DNA of 5,909 nucleotides from an uncultured Christensenellaceae bacterium (GCA_902373595.1 CABKMX010000073.1:1-5909); one strand, 5' to 3'. Counted from the stretch's first letter, positions 1 through 5,909 are shown. Notes: a model not told the origin generated them from the letters alone. Made by a program: numbers and translations.

Positions 1-712
1 CCATAAAGCTGTCGTATCTGACCATCGTCCCCTCCGAAAGCCCCATCGTGACGTCGACGAACGCGCGTCTGCCGTCCAATTCTATGACGTTGAGCATGTG
101 GTCGGCGAGGTGATTCTCGGGGATTGTCGAGCCCATATAAGCCTCGGTGACCGCGCACTGCAGCCCGAACCCGTTACAGAGAATTTTGAAGAGTTTGGCT
201 ATCCCCTGGCATACCGCGTGCGATTCGGTCACGGCGCCGTACGCTGTGAAAATCTTGTTGTTTTCGGTCAAAAATCCCGCGATTCTTTGCATCTCGCCGC
301 GCGGTATGGAACAAAATTCGTCCCATTCGTCGTAGCCGTATTCAATCTTTGAGGCAAGTTTTTCGTAAATGACCTCAAACACCTTGAGGTCGGACGCGCC
401 GAGCGGAAGCGCGGCCTCGATCTCGTCCCTGAGCGCGCCGAGCCTGCGTTCGTAAAGCGCGGCGTCAACGTCGCCGTAATCGAGACTGAAAGTGAACTGT
501 TCGCCGGCATAGCTGCCCGAGCAAACAAGTCCGGGATAGTTGATGATATCCGGATTGTCCAATACGACCGCCTTCCAAACGCGCTCCGCCGACTGCCGAT
601 CCCGCGCTTCGATTGTGCATTCGCGCTCGCCGTTTTGCAGAGCGGACAGTATGGCATTGTAAGCTCGCCTGCCATCATAATCCAAAGTGTCGAAATAGAA
701 CGAGTTCAGCAT
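1..712 (-). CDS. Transglutaminase-like (papain-fold) domain protein, C-terminus cut by window edge
   Basis: The open frame starts at ATG 712 and runs through the left edge, giving 237 residues. The C-terminal part is a transglutaminase-like core. It has ESHAVCQGIAKLFKILC with the probable nucleophile Cys168, then ADHMLNVIELDG with His205, then RAFVDVTMG with Asp220, in the Cys-His-Asp order and spacing of the family. Residues 1-160 fit the helical N-terminal region that precedes this domain in many Bacillota proteins (NPDIINYPG near 53-61, YGYDEWDEF near 125-133). No signal peptide or membrane segment is seen, so the protein is probably cytoplasmic; relatives are often secreted or membrane-bound. 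Its substrate is unknown, and it could be a protease-like or cross-linking enzyme. It has its own promoter at 781-809. No good Shine-Dalgarno lies next to ATG 712; the strong GGGAGGAAAGG at 738-748 is about 25 bases too far upstream. Confidence 0.85.
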   Translation of the reverse strand, partial: MLNSFYFDTLDYDGRRAYNAILSALQNGERECTIEARDRQSAERVWKAVVLDNPDIINYPGLVCSGSYAGEQFTFSLDYGDVDAALYERRLGALRDEIEAALPLGASDLKVFEVIYEKLASKIEYGYDEWDEFCSIPRGEMQRIAGFLTENNKIFTAYGAVTESHAVCQGIAKLFKILCNGFGLQCAVTEAYMGSTIPENHLADHMLNVIELDGRRAFVDVTMGLSEGTMVRYDSFM

Positions 713-780
713 GACTTCTCTGCCCGAAAAACGCGGACCTTTCCTCCCTTTGAGCGCTCCGTCGCGCACTATCAATAATA

Positions 781-809
781 ATTATAAAATATTCGACAAA
801 ATTCGTCAA
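781..809 (-). promoter_or_regulatory. Sigma70/sigmaA-type promoter for the transglutaminase-like gene
   Basis: On the minus strand the -35 box TTGACG (804-809) is followed by a 17-base spacer and a perfect TATAAT (781-786). Just upstream, around 811-828, is a run of A and T tracts resembling an UP element. The predicted start of transcription is near 774, giving a leader of about 60 bases before ATG 712. Box quality and spacing are near ideal, so strong constitutive transcription is likely; that strength is inferred. Confidence 0.85.
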
Positions 810-842
810 CCAAATTTTTAAAAAATATACGCGAAAACACGC

Positions 843-857
843 GCGCACGATGTGCGC
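843..857. repeat. Short perfect dyad GCGCAC-gat-GTGCGC in the intergenic region
   Basis: A 6-bp perfect inverted repeat with a 3-base centre lies within a GC-alternating stretch (841-866). It sits between the terminator of the ligase unit and the promoter of the transglutaminase-like gene, about 35 bp upstream of that promoter's -35 box. It could be an operator or simply low-complexity sequence. No T-run directly follows it on either strand, so a terminator is unlikely. The rest of 713-994 that is not listed separately shows no convincing gene. Confidence 0.3.
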
Positions 858-952
858 ATTGCGCGCATATCCGTGCGACGATGTAGTAAATCGGGCGTAT
901 GGCTTTCAAACGCGATATAAGCGTTGCACGCCGGTTTCGCGTTGAACCGATT

Positions 953-978
953 CAAAAAGCGGCGTCGTTTCGCCGCCG
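953..978 (-). terminator. Intrinsic terminator of the ligase/DUF6440/unknown unit
   Basis: On the minus strand GCGGCG (971-976) and CGCCGC (959-964) form a six-pair all-GC stem around a 6-base loop, followed at once by TTTTT (954-958). It begins about 17 bases after the stop codon of the 165-aa gene, as expected for the end of that operon. It separates this operon from the promoter at 781-809. Confidence 0.8.
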
Positions 979-994
979 GAATAGACATCAAAAT

Positions 995-1492
995 TTATCG
1001 GTGAATGACCTCGATTTCCGCGCAATCGAGATTGCCTCCGATTGCGATTTCGCTGCCGTCGTCAAAAGAGATAAAAATCTTCTCGGGCAGCAGCCCCTTC
1101 TCCTCTCCCGACAGGAAGCTTTGAGCGTCACAATCGCCCGGTATATACGGCGCGCAATCGGTCGCCGAAACTTTGAACGCAACCGCGGTTTTGCCGAGGC
1201 ACGTCAGCTCGAGTTCTTGAAATTTTGCGGATATGTCTTGACTTATTTGCGCGTGCGCGGCGTCTTCGCTCATCGCCTCGAAGCGCATGAGTCCCTCGTC
1301 CCACGCGAACAGATATCCTGCGCTGTCGCCGAAGAAGAGCCAAATCGGCGTCTGTCCTTCGCCGATTGTCTTATTGCCCGAACAGCTGAAACCGACGCCG
1401 CCGGCAAGCGCGCGTCTGAAGACTTTGCCCTTGAAACAAGCGTTGAGTTCGCGCTCGAATTCTTGGGCGTTCACAATTTGTTTCCCTTTCAT
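995..1492 (-). CDS. Conserved-looking hypothetical protein (165 aa), last gene of the ligase unit
   Basis: I do not recognise this protein. It is 165 residues, acidic to neutral, soluble, without signal peptide or membrane helices. Visible segments are GVGFSCSGNKTIGEGQ (33-48), a hydrophobic TPIWLFFGDSAGYLFAWDEG stretch (48-67), and a C-terminal beta-rich part around KIFISFDDGSEIAIGGNL (138-155). It has five cysteines (residues 19, 37, 98, 113, 121) plus Cys157 near the end, with no obvious metal-binding pattern. ATG 1492 overlaps the stop of the DUF6440-like gene by one base (TGATG), which suggests translational coupling. The nearest AGAGGA is about 14 bases upstream, so spacing is poor. GTG 1474 (Val7) has AAAGGG nine bases upstream and is a possible alternative start. 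Codon use matches its neighbours and a terminator follows, so I believe it is a real gene. Confidence 0.75.
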   Translation of the reverse strand: MKGKQIVNAQEFERELNACFKGKVFRRALAGGVGFSCSGNKTIGEGQTPIWLFFGDSAGYLFAWDEGLMRFEAMSEDAAHAQISQDISAKFQELELTCLGKTAVAFKVSATDCAPYIPGDCDAQSFLSGEEKGLLPEKIFISFDDGSEIAIGGNLDCAEIEVIHR

Positions 1493-1683
1493 CAAAACTT
1501 GAGATTGTCCTCTTGTCTGCCCGTGACAATGGGCTTGCCGTCGCTGTCGAGCAGCGGCGTAAGTCCGCCCGCGTTGCCGCCGTAGCAAAACATATAATTG
1601 ACTCCCGTTGCGGTGTCGACCCAAATCTCGACGCCCTGCATAACGCCTTGGGAGTAGACCTTTTCAAACCTCTTTTCGTTCAT
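1492..1683 (-). CDS. DUF6440-like small protein (63 aa)
   Basis: This 63-residue protein matches from memory the DUF6440 family, small soluble proteins found largely in Bacillota with no established function. The characteristic run is the segment around residues 18-51: VEIWVDTATGVNYMF, then YGGNAGGLTPLLDSDGKP. It has no membrane segment or signal peptide. Its ATG overlaps the stop of the upstream ligase gene as ATGA, and AAGAGGTG lies six bases before the start, so coupled translation is very likely. Its own stop overlaps the next start as TGATG. Family membership rests on motif recognition, not on a search. A role with the membrane glycan enzyme encoded upstream is only a guess from the tight gene order. 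Confidence 0.75.
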   Translation of the reverse strand: MNEKRFEKVYSQGVMQGVEIWVDTATGVNYMFCYGGNAGGLTPLLDSDGKPIVTGRQEDNLKF

Positions 1684-3095
1684 CGCTGCACCTCTTTCAA
1701 GATGTTTTCTTTTTGTTCGCTTTTCATAAACTCTGCGTCGTCGTTGCACTTCTCCAAGACCAAAAACATGTAGACAGCCAAGAACGCGAACGGAAGCGGC
1801 GTAAAGTCGCCGGTGTTTACGCACGAATAGCCCTCGAATCCGAGGAAGCCGAGCAGCGTGCAGATATGGAACGCGCTGTTTTTCAACCCTATGCGCATGC
1901 GGACGGCGAATTGATAGATATACGCCATCGCGCCGAAGATACCCATCGAGGCAATGATCTGAATCGGCGTGCTGTGGTACCAGAAGATTGCCATGTCGTT
2001 GAGCGGATATACTACGTCGTTGCGATAGCCCAAACCGGTGCCGAATATGGGATATTCGAGGAAGTTTTTTAAGCCCTCGGCGTAGAGGTTGTCTCTGCCG
2101 CTGCTGTCGTTGATGTCAAAGTCCTCGATATATTTGAGCAGATTTTCTGCTCCGTTGGGCAAGAAATAGGCGAGCATCGCGACGGCGGCTATGATGACGG
2201 GCAGCATATCGACGAGCCTGCGCCACCCCTTGACATTGATGAGATAGACAATCAGCGAAAGCGGAAAGACGACCGCCATCATCAACGTCGAGCCGCGCGA
2301 GCCCGACATCGCGACGGACAGCGCCTGCAAGGTCGCGAAGCCGATAAAGACCACTCCCCACTTCTTCTTGATGCCGTACCACACAGTGAGCGGCGCGGCG
2401 AACAGCATGAAGTTGCCGGCATTGTTTTTCCATTGGCGGTACGGCAAGCGTATGCCGAACCCCTCTTTGAGACAGCAGGCGAACCACATCAGCAGCAACA
2501 GCAACGCCGCCGCCATCATCGTCTTGGCGAGATATTTGGAGATATATTCGCCTTTTTTTGGAATGTCGCTCTGCATCAGAGTCATCATGCCGAGCAGCAC
2601 CGGTCCCAAAAACAACACATAGTAAAGCGGCGCAAGACGGAAATACATCGCCGCGCTTATACTTCCGGCTCCGCCCATCATCAGCACGACCGTCACCGCA
2701 ATCTGCGGCAAAAACGTCTTGCTCGGGCGATATTTTTCCCTGAGCGGCATATATCGAATGATATGGAAGATGAAAGCCGGGGCGACAGGAATTAGCACCC
2801 ACGCATAGCCGAAAATCTCTTCGGTCGTGATCTTATATTGCTCGATGACGGCGAGAGTGCACATGATGAACGCACTGAACGCGGGCATCGTATTGCGAGT
2901 AAAAATCAACGCGACGGCGAGCGCGACCGCGCAAAAGCCGAACGCTATAGCATATTGCGAAAACCAATACGGAATCGCACACCCGAGCACGAGAAGACCG
3001 AACCAAACGGGCGAGTCGAAGAACTCATCCGAACAGTCGAAGTGTTTGTCTTTTGTGAATGCCGCCTCCTCTTGCAGCACACTCATTGTCACCAT
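1680..3095 (-). CDS. O-antigen ligase/polymerase family (Wzy_C-like) membrane protein
   Basis: A 471-residue polytopic membrane protein with roughly ten to twelve hydrophobic segments (for example 30-66, 95-113, 155-174, 192-208, 228-262, 272-286, 298-312, 376-396, 432-447). It carries the marks of the O-antigen ligase/polymerase superfamily (PF04932 type). These are SGSRGST (264-270), then the large external loop with SSGRDNLYAEGLKNF (331-345) and YPIFGTGLGYRND (348-360), then His374 in WYHSTPIQIIASMGIFG. Such proteins transfer or polymerise lipid-linked glycans at the outer face of the cytoplasmic membrane. In a Gram-positive host this would suit a capsule, wall or teichoic-type glycan rather than LPS. 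Met1 (3095) and Met4 (3086) are both possible starts; neither has a good Shine-Dalgarno. The stop overlaps the DUF6440-like start. Ligase and polymerase activity cannot be told apart here. Confidence 0.85.
   Translation of the reverse strand: MVTMSVLQEEAAFTKDKHFDCSDEFFDSPVWFGLLVLGCAIPYWFSQYAIAFGFCAVALAVALIFTRNTMPAFSAFIMCTLAVIEQYKITTEEIFGYAWVLIPVAPAFIFHIIRYMPLREKYRPSKTFLPQIAVTVVLMMGGAGSISAAMYFRLAPLYYVLFLGPVLLGMMTLMQSDIPKKGEYISKYLAKTMMAAALLLLLMWFACCLKEGFGIRLPYRQWKNNAGNFMLFAAPLTVWYGIKKKWGVVFIGFATLQALSVAMSGSRGSTLMMAVVFPLSLIVYLINVKGWRRLVDMLPVIIAAVAMLAYFLPNGAENLLKYIEDFDINDSSGRDNLYAEGLKNFLEYPIFGTGLGYRNDVVYPLNDMAIFWYHSTPIQIIASMGIFGAMAYIYQFAVRMRIGLKNSAFHICTLLGFLGFEGYSCVNTGDFTPLPFAFLAVYMFLVLEKCNDDAEFMKSEQKENILKEVQR
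1689..1696 (-). promoter_or_regulatory. Ribosome binding site of the DUF6440-like gene, inside the ligase gene
   Basis: AAGAGGTG on the minus strand ends five bases before the ATG at 1683 and lies within the last codons of the ligase gene. It fixes the start of the 63-aa protein at 1683 and rejects the longer upstream frame starting near 1824. Confidence 0.7.
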
Positions 3096-3102
3096 GGTTA
3101 CA

Positions 3103-3131
3103 AGTTTATTACTTTATCGCGCGAATGTCAA
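3103..3131 (-). promoter_or_regulatory. Probable promoter of the ligase unit, placed very close to the start codon
   Basis: On the minus strand a perfect TTGACA (3126-3131) is followed by a 17-base spacer and TAAACT (3103-3108, four of six matches to TATAAT). The expected transcription start falls on or next to ATG 3095, so the mRNA would be leaderless or nearly so. This agrees with the missing Shine-Dalgarno. No terminator is visible between the broken oxidoreductase gene (ends 3165) and the ligase, so read-through from upstream is also possible. Confidence 0.55.
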
Positions 3132-3164
3132 CAATATGCGCGCAATAAACGGCGCGACAAGACG

Positions 3165-4473
3165 TCATCTTTTGCCCCTCACCGCCCTTTTCAATCTTTT
3201 CTCCCACGCGGCGATTGCTCCCTCGTCGAAAGCTTGGGGAATCGAGCGAGCGATTGCCGTCGCTCTCTTTGCCCTGCGCAGCATCGCGGCGACGGGAAGC
3301 AGCTTGTATGCGCGGCTGCCGGCTTTGATTGCCTTTGAAATCAATTCTCCGACGCCCAAGGAGAGCATCCTGCCCTTTGCGAGCGCGCACACCTCTTCGT
3401 TAGTCAATACGCCCGACGTCAAGAGCAGGTCGAGCGTCTCGTCGTCAAGCGACAGCACGCCCCTCTTCATCACGTCGACTCCGCAATATTCTGCAAATGT
3501 CTTGTACAAGAATACTTGATATTTCCACAAGTTTTCGCGCGAAGTCAGACTTTTTGCGTCGCCGCCGCACGTGTGATTGGGCGCGACGCACTCCGCAAGC
3601 AGATGTGCCGAGATCAGCGCCGACGCTATTCCGCTGCCGAGCATGGGGATTGTCAAATAGGCGGCGTCGCCAACCGCCGCATATCCGGGCGCAATCGCCA
3701 TCGTCGACGGGAAGCGCACCGGGATATTGAAAAATCGCTGCCCGTTTCGTACCGATACCCGCGTCGTCCGCCCTCAGCGCTTCAAGTCTTTTGTTCATGT
3801 CGCCGATGTTCAAACTCCCGACCGCTCCGATCAAGACGTCATCGACATCGCCGCGCCTAATCGCCCAAGAGATTCCCTTTTCGCCGAGATGTTTGAGATA
3901 GACTTTGTCGCTGTATTGCGGCTCTTCTGCGCCTTCAATTCTCTTGAAAAAAGTTCGAAAAACGGCAAATTTTTCATCGTCCTCATACATGTCCGTCTTC
4001 ATCTCGTCCGGGAGGCTCGCCTTGAGTTCGGAGTCCATTCCGCCGCTGTCCACGGCGAGATCGGCATACGCCTCTTCGCCGTTCACCTTTACGCCGACGA
4101 CGCGTCCATCCTCGACGATTGCGCCCTCGCACTTCACACCCCACACCATCTCCGCGCCGGCTTTTTCCGCGCCGATGATCAGCATTCTGTCGAGTTCGCG
4201 CCTGTTCACCGAGATGTCGGGCGCCGCCTCGTGCATTTCGCGCACTCCGCCGCCGGGCGCGACAAACGTCCAATCTCTTTTTGGGAAGCTATCGTGCGGC
4301 ACGGGAAGACCGCACCTGTCGAAGATAGACGGATCGACGTCGTCCGTCACGTCGCAGCGCATATGCGCCGCGTCCGCCGCCCTTTCGACGACGAACACCT
4401 CCGCCCCGGCGTACGCCAACAGCCTCGCCGCCTCAAGTCCGCCAATACCAGCTCCTACGATGATGATCTTCAT
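3165..4473 (-). pseudogene. FAD-dependent oxidoreductase, geranylgeranyl-reductase-like, with a +1 frameshift
   Basis: Two overlapping minus frames make up one protein of about 435 residues. The N-terminal frame begins MKIIIVGAGIGGLEAARLL, a Rossmann dinucleotide-binding motif (GAGIGG, residues 7-12) with Glu30 ending the second strand, and continues to about residue 248. The C-terminal frame carries IPVRFPSTMAIAPGYAAVGDAAYLTIP and GSGIA, the second FAD-binding GD motif of this family. The switch is best placed at a run of five T at 3730-3734 (minus strand). Removing one T restores a continuous reading (KRAAIF-NIPVRFP), and the span of 1309 bases is exactly 436 codons plus one. Unrepaired, the product would be 342 residues with an Arg-rich false tail and no GD motif. 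Relatives reduce isoprenoid or similar hydrophobic substrates; the substrate here is unknown. The start at 4473 lacks a strong Shine-Dalgarno. A sequencing or assembly error in the homopolymer is a live alternative to a true pseudogene. Confidence 0.8.
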
Positions 4474-4480
4474 GGTCTTT

Positions 4481-4594
4481 TCATTTTTTGTAAAGCTTAT
4501 TGTCCGCATTCGCCTCGATGCTGTCGGCACAGAAACGACGACAATGCAAGGCCGCCATGACTCTGTAAATCAAAAACCTCTTCTCAAACAACAT
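4481..4594 (-). CDS. Possible small ORF (37 aa) in the leader of the oxidoreductase gene
   Basis: ATG 4594 to TGA 4481 encodes 37 residues, starting MLFEKRFLIYRVMAALHC and ending NADNKLYKK. It ends seven bases before the oxidoreductase ATG, and GGGAAAG lies seven bases before its own start. It lies fully inside the transcript expected from the promoter at 4628-4657. Codons in the second half (GAG GCG AAT GCG GAC) resemble those of neighbouring genes. I recognise no family. It could be a small protein, a coupling or leader peptide, or a chance frame in a 148-base leader. Met13 is an alternative start. Confidence 0.3.
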   Translation of the reverse strand: MLFEKRFLIYRVMAALHCRRFCADSIEANADNKLYKK

Positions 4595-4627
4595 CTCTTT
4601 TCTTTCCCGACAATATCTGTCAAAAAA

Positions 4628-4657
4628 ATTATCTCATATGCTCAATGCAACTGTCAA
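4628..4657 (-). promoter_or_regulatory. Promoter for the oxidoreductase transcript
   Basis: On the minus strand a perfect TTGACA (4652-4657) is followed by an 18-base spacer and GATAAT (4628-4633, five of six). Transcription would start near 4621, giving a leader of about 148 bases before ATG 4473 that contains the 37-aa frame. An imperfect dyad GACA-atatc-TGTC (plus strand, 4608-4620) lies at the predicted start and could be an operator; that is weak. Confidence 0.75.
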
Positions 4658-4674
4658 TGTTTTACCGACAAGTT

Positions 4675-4805
4675 ATTCCGAAACCGGAAAATTTATTTCC
4701 TTTTTGAGAAAATTCCCATTTCGGAAACTTTCTATGATTTTTTGCAAAAATATTCCGATTTCGGAACTTTTGCGAATTTTTGAACAAAATATTCCGATTT
4801 CGGAA
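4675..4805. repeat. Array of four palindromic repeats (TTCCGATTTCGGAA core), 37-40 bp apart
   Basis: Four copies of a 15-base motif lie at 4675-4689 (ATTCCGAAACCGGAA), 4712-4726 (ATTCCCATTTCGGAA), 4752-4766 and 4791-4805 (both ATTCCGATTTCGGAA). The two right-hand copies are identical and form perfect inverted repeats TTCCGA-TT-TCGGAA. The left copies have diverged, one keeping a 5-bp dyad. Start-to-start distances are 37, 40 and 39. The linkers are alike too: each holds a T-run then an A-run (4701-4712, 4738-4750, 4777-4789) just before the next copy, so two kinds of dyad alternate. The array is much more AT-rich than the genes around it. It sits between the -35 boxes of two divergent promoters. 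It could be a cluster of regulator sites or a dispersed intergenic repeat family. Confidence 0.8.
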
Positions 4806-4869
4806 ACATCTCGGCACTTGAGACGCCGCTACGAATGAGCTCGGAGTTGCAGCGGCAACCGATTTCGCA

Positions 4870-4898
4870 TTGACAAACTCGCACGCGTATGTTACATT
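4870..4898 (+). promoter_or_regulatory. Promoter of the alpha-L-fucosidase gene
   Basis: A perfect TTGACA (4870-4875) is followed by a 17-base spacer and TACATT (4893-4898, four of six), with TG one base upstream of the -10 as in extended -10 promoters. Transcription would start near 4905, giving a leader of about 24 bases with GGGAG at 4918-4922. The -10 overlaps a small dyad ATGT-t-ACAT (4889-4897) that could bind a repressor. The stretch 4806-4869 between the repeat array and this promoter holds only a weak GTTGC/GCAAC inverted repeat. Confidence 0.75.
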
Positions 4899-4928
4899 GT
4901 TTTTGCGGATCACCACAGGGAGAAAATT

Positions 4929-5909
4929 ATGATTACATTGACGCCTTCGACATTGCCCAACGCCGCGCAGCGCGCTCAAATGGAGCGCAAGTACGGCATG
5001 TTCATTCATTTCGGAATCAACACCTTTTACGACACCGAGTGGTCGGACGGGCGCCTGCCCGTGTCCGGCTATCGCCCGACGTCGATCGACGCGGACGGCT
5101 GGGTGCGCAACGCCTACGAAGCCGGGATGAACTATGTCATTCTGATCACAAAACATCACGACGGATTTTGTCTTTGGGACACCACGACGACCGACTATTG
5201 CGTCAACAAGTCGCCCTGCCCGACCGACGTCGTCGCCGAAGTTGCGAAGGCGTGCAAGAAATACGGCGTCGGGCTGGGGCTGTACTACTCGCTCTGGGAT
5301 CGTCACGAGCCGTGTTACAAGGACAACGCCGCCTACCACGACCTGATGTGCGCGCATTTGACCGAGCTTTTGGGCGGCAAATACGGCGAGATATGCGAGC
5401 TTTGGCTGGACGGCGCGTGGGACAAGCATCCTTGGCAATGGGACGTGGCGCGGCTGTACGATCTCGCGCACAGGTTGCAGCCGAACATCGCGTTTGCGGT
5501 CAACAACACGATTGGCAAGGCGGGGCTGTTCAAATTGACGTCGCGCCGCTATCTGCCGCACAGATACCGCGAGGGGATGCCGATACGCTATTTCCCGACC
5601 GATTTTCGTCTTTGGGACCCCTTCTTTCCGCCCGCAGACGACCCCAAGCTCTACTCTCACGGCGGCAAGAGCTACTATCTGCCCTTCGAGGCGACGATCT
5701 GCATGCGCCCGCCGAACAATTGGTTTTGGGACCCCAAGTACGAAAAGGACAAGCTCGCCGGCGCGGACTACATCGCCGAAAAATACCGCTCGCTGACCGC
5801 GCAGGGCAACGTGCTTGTCGTCAACGTCGCACCCGATACGAACGGCAGACAGACGGCGGGCGACGTCGAGTGTCTGCTCGCCGCCGCCGACATTTTGGGG
5901 ATACGCCGC
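4929..5909 (+). CDS. Alpha-L-fucosidase, glycoside hydrolase family 29, C-terminus cut by window edge
   Basis: The frame is open from ATG 4929 to the right edge (327 residues). GGGAG six bases upstream supports the start. The family marks of GH29 run in order: KYGMFIHFGINTFYDTEW (21-38), YVILITKHHDGFCLWDT (69-85) with the paired His76-His77, YGVGLGLYYSLWDRHEP (112-128) and ELWLDG (157-162). Asp161 is at the place of the catalytic nucleophile. PFEATICM (252-259) has Glu254, a candidate general acid/base, though this residue varies in position between subfamilies. NVLVVNVAPDTNG (294-306) is the usual end of the catalytic barrel. The enzyme hydrolyses alpha-linked L-fucose with retention. There is no signal peptide, so it probably acts in the cytoplasm on imported oligosaccharides, as in many gut Bacillota. 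A similar glycosidase specificity within GH29-like proteins cannot be excluded. Any transporter or operon partner would lie beyond the window. Confidence 0.9.
   Translation, partial: MITLTPSTLPNAAQRAQMERKYGMFIHFGINTFYDTEWSDGRLPVSGYRPTSIDADGWVRNAYEAGMNYVILITKHHDGFCLWDTTTTDYCVNKSPCPTDVVAEVAKACKKYGVGLGLYYSLWDRHEPCYKDNAAYHDLMCAHLTELLGGKYGEICELWLDGAWDKHPWQWDVARLYDLAHRLQPNIAFAVNNTIGKAGLFKLTSRRYLPHRYREGMPIRYFPTDFRLWDPFFPPADDPKLYSHGGKSYYLPFEATICMRPPNNWFWDPKYEKDKLAGADYIAEKYRSLTAQGNVLVVNVAPDTNGRQTAGDVECLLAAADILGIRR

Noticed and set aside
899..1585. Open frame of 228 codons on the plus strand
   Set aside because: It lies antisense to the DUF6440-like and 165-aa genes, has no family motifs, no Shine-Dalgarno, and runs through the terminator at 953-978.
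2116..2802. Open frame of 228 codons on the minus strand inside the ligase gene
   Set aside because: It is out of frame with the ligase, rich in Arg, His and Asp, and has no membrane segments or motifs.
3132..3164. Terminator between the oxidoreductase and the ligase gene
   Set aside because: Only a weak GCGC/GCGC pairing is present and no T-run follows it.
3720..3740. Programmed ribosomal frameshift in the oxidoreductase
   Set aside because: The site lacks a classic slippery heptamer or prfB-like stop context; a one-base homopolymer insertion or sequencing error is simpler.
3727..4560. Plus-strand open frames of 277 and 292 codons opposite the oxidoreductase
   Set aside because: They are antisense shadows of the Rossmann-domain gene; Ser/Thr/Pro- or Arg/His-rich with no recognisable motif.
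4675..4805. CRISPR array
   Set aside because: The constant part is only 15 bases, copies differ, spacers are similar to one another and about 22-25 bases long, and no cas gene is present.
4638..4838. Plus-strand 66-codon frame with repeated NIPISE peptides
   Set aside because: The peptide repetition just mirrors the 39-bp DNA repeat; unit spacings of 37 and 40 would break frame, and the palindromes explain the sequence better.
4662..5660. Open frame of 332 codons on the minus strand antisense to the fucosidase
   Set aside because: It shadows a clear GH29 gene and passes through the palindromic array; its length follows from GC-rich codon use in the real gene.

Overview
The window looks like a chromosomal segment from a moderately GC-rich bacterium, most likely a Bacillota member of the Clostridia type. 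Three things point there: a small DUF6440-like gene (a family I know mainly from Clostridia and relatives), housekeeping sigma promoters of the TTGACA/TATAAT kind, and purine-rich Shine-Dalgarno sites. The Bacteroidota promoter type is not seen. This assignment is inference. No RNA genes, insertion sequences or CRISPR arrays were found.

Layout. From 1 to about 4600 every gene reads on the minus strand; from 4929 to the window edge one gene reads on the plus strand. In transcription order on the minus strand there is a possible 37-aa ORF (4481-4594), then a geranylgeranyl-reductase-like FAD oxidoreductase broken by a one-base frameshift (3165-4473). After it comes a tight three-gene unit: a polytopic O-antigen ligase/polymerase-like protein (1680-3095), a 63-aa DUF6440-like protein (1492-1683) and a 165-aa unknown (995-1492). 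The start and stop codons of these three overlap as ATGA and TGATG, and an intrinsic terminator follows at 953-978. A separate unit then starts from a near-consensus promoter at 781-809 and encodes a cytoplasmic transglutaminase-like protein that runs off the left edge.

On the right, the divergent intergenic region between the oxidoreductase and a GH29 alpha-L-fucosidase (4929 onward, cut by the right edge) carries one promoter for each direction. Between them lies an AT-rich array of four copies of a palindromic motif (TTCCGATTTCGGAA core) spaced 37-40 bp apart, with T-run/A-run dyads in the linkers. This array is the least explained structure in the window.

How the genes fit together. The ligase unit probably adds to or polymerises a surface glycan. 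The fucosidase is a cytoplasmic-type glycan-degrading enzyme. Nothing in the sequence ties these into one pathway. I see no clear evidence of a new multi-gene system; the best leads are the repeat array, the coupled ligase/DUF6440/unknown trio and the frameshift.
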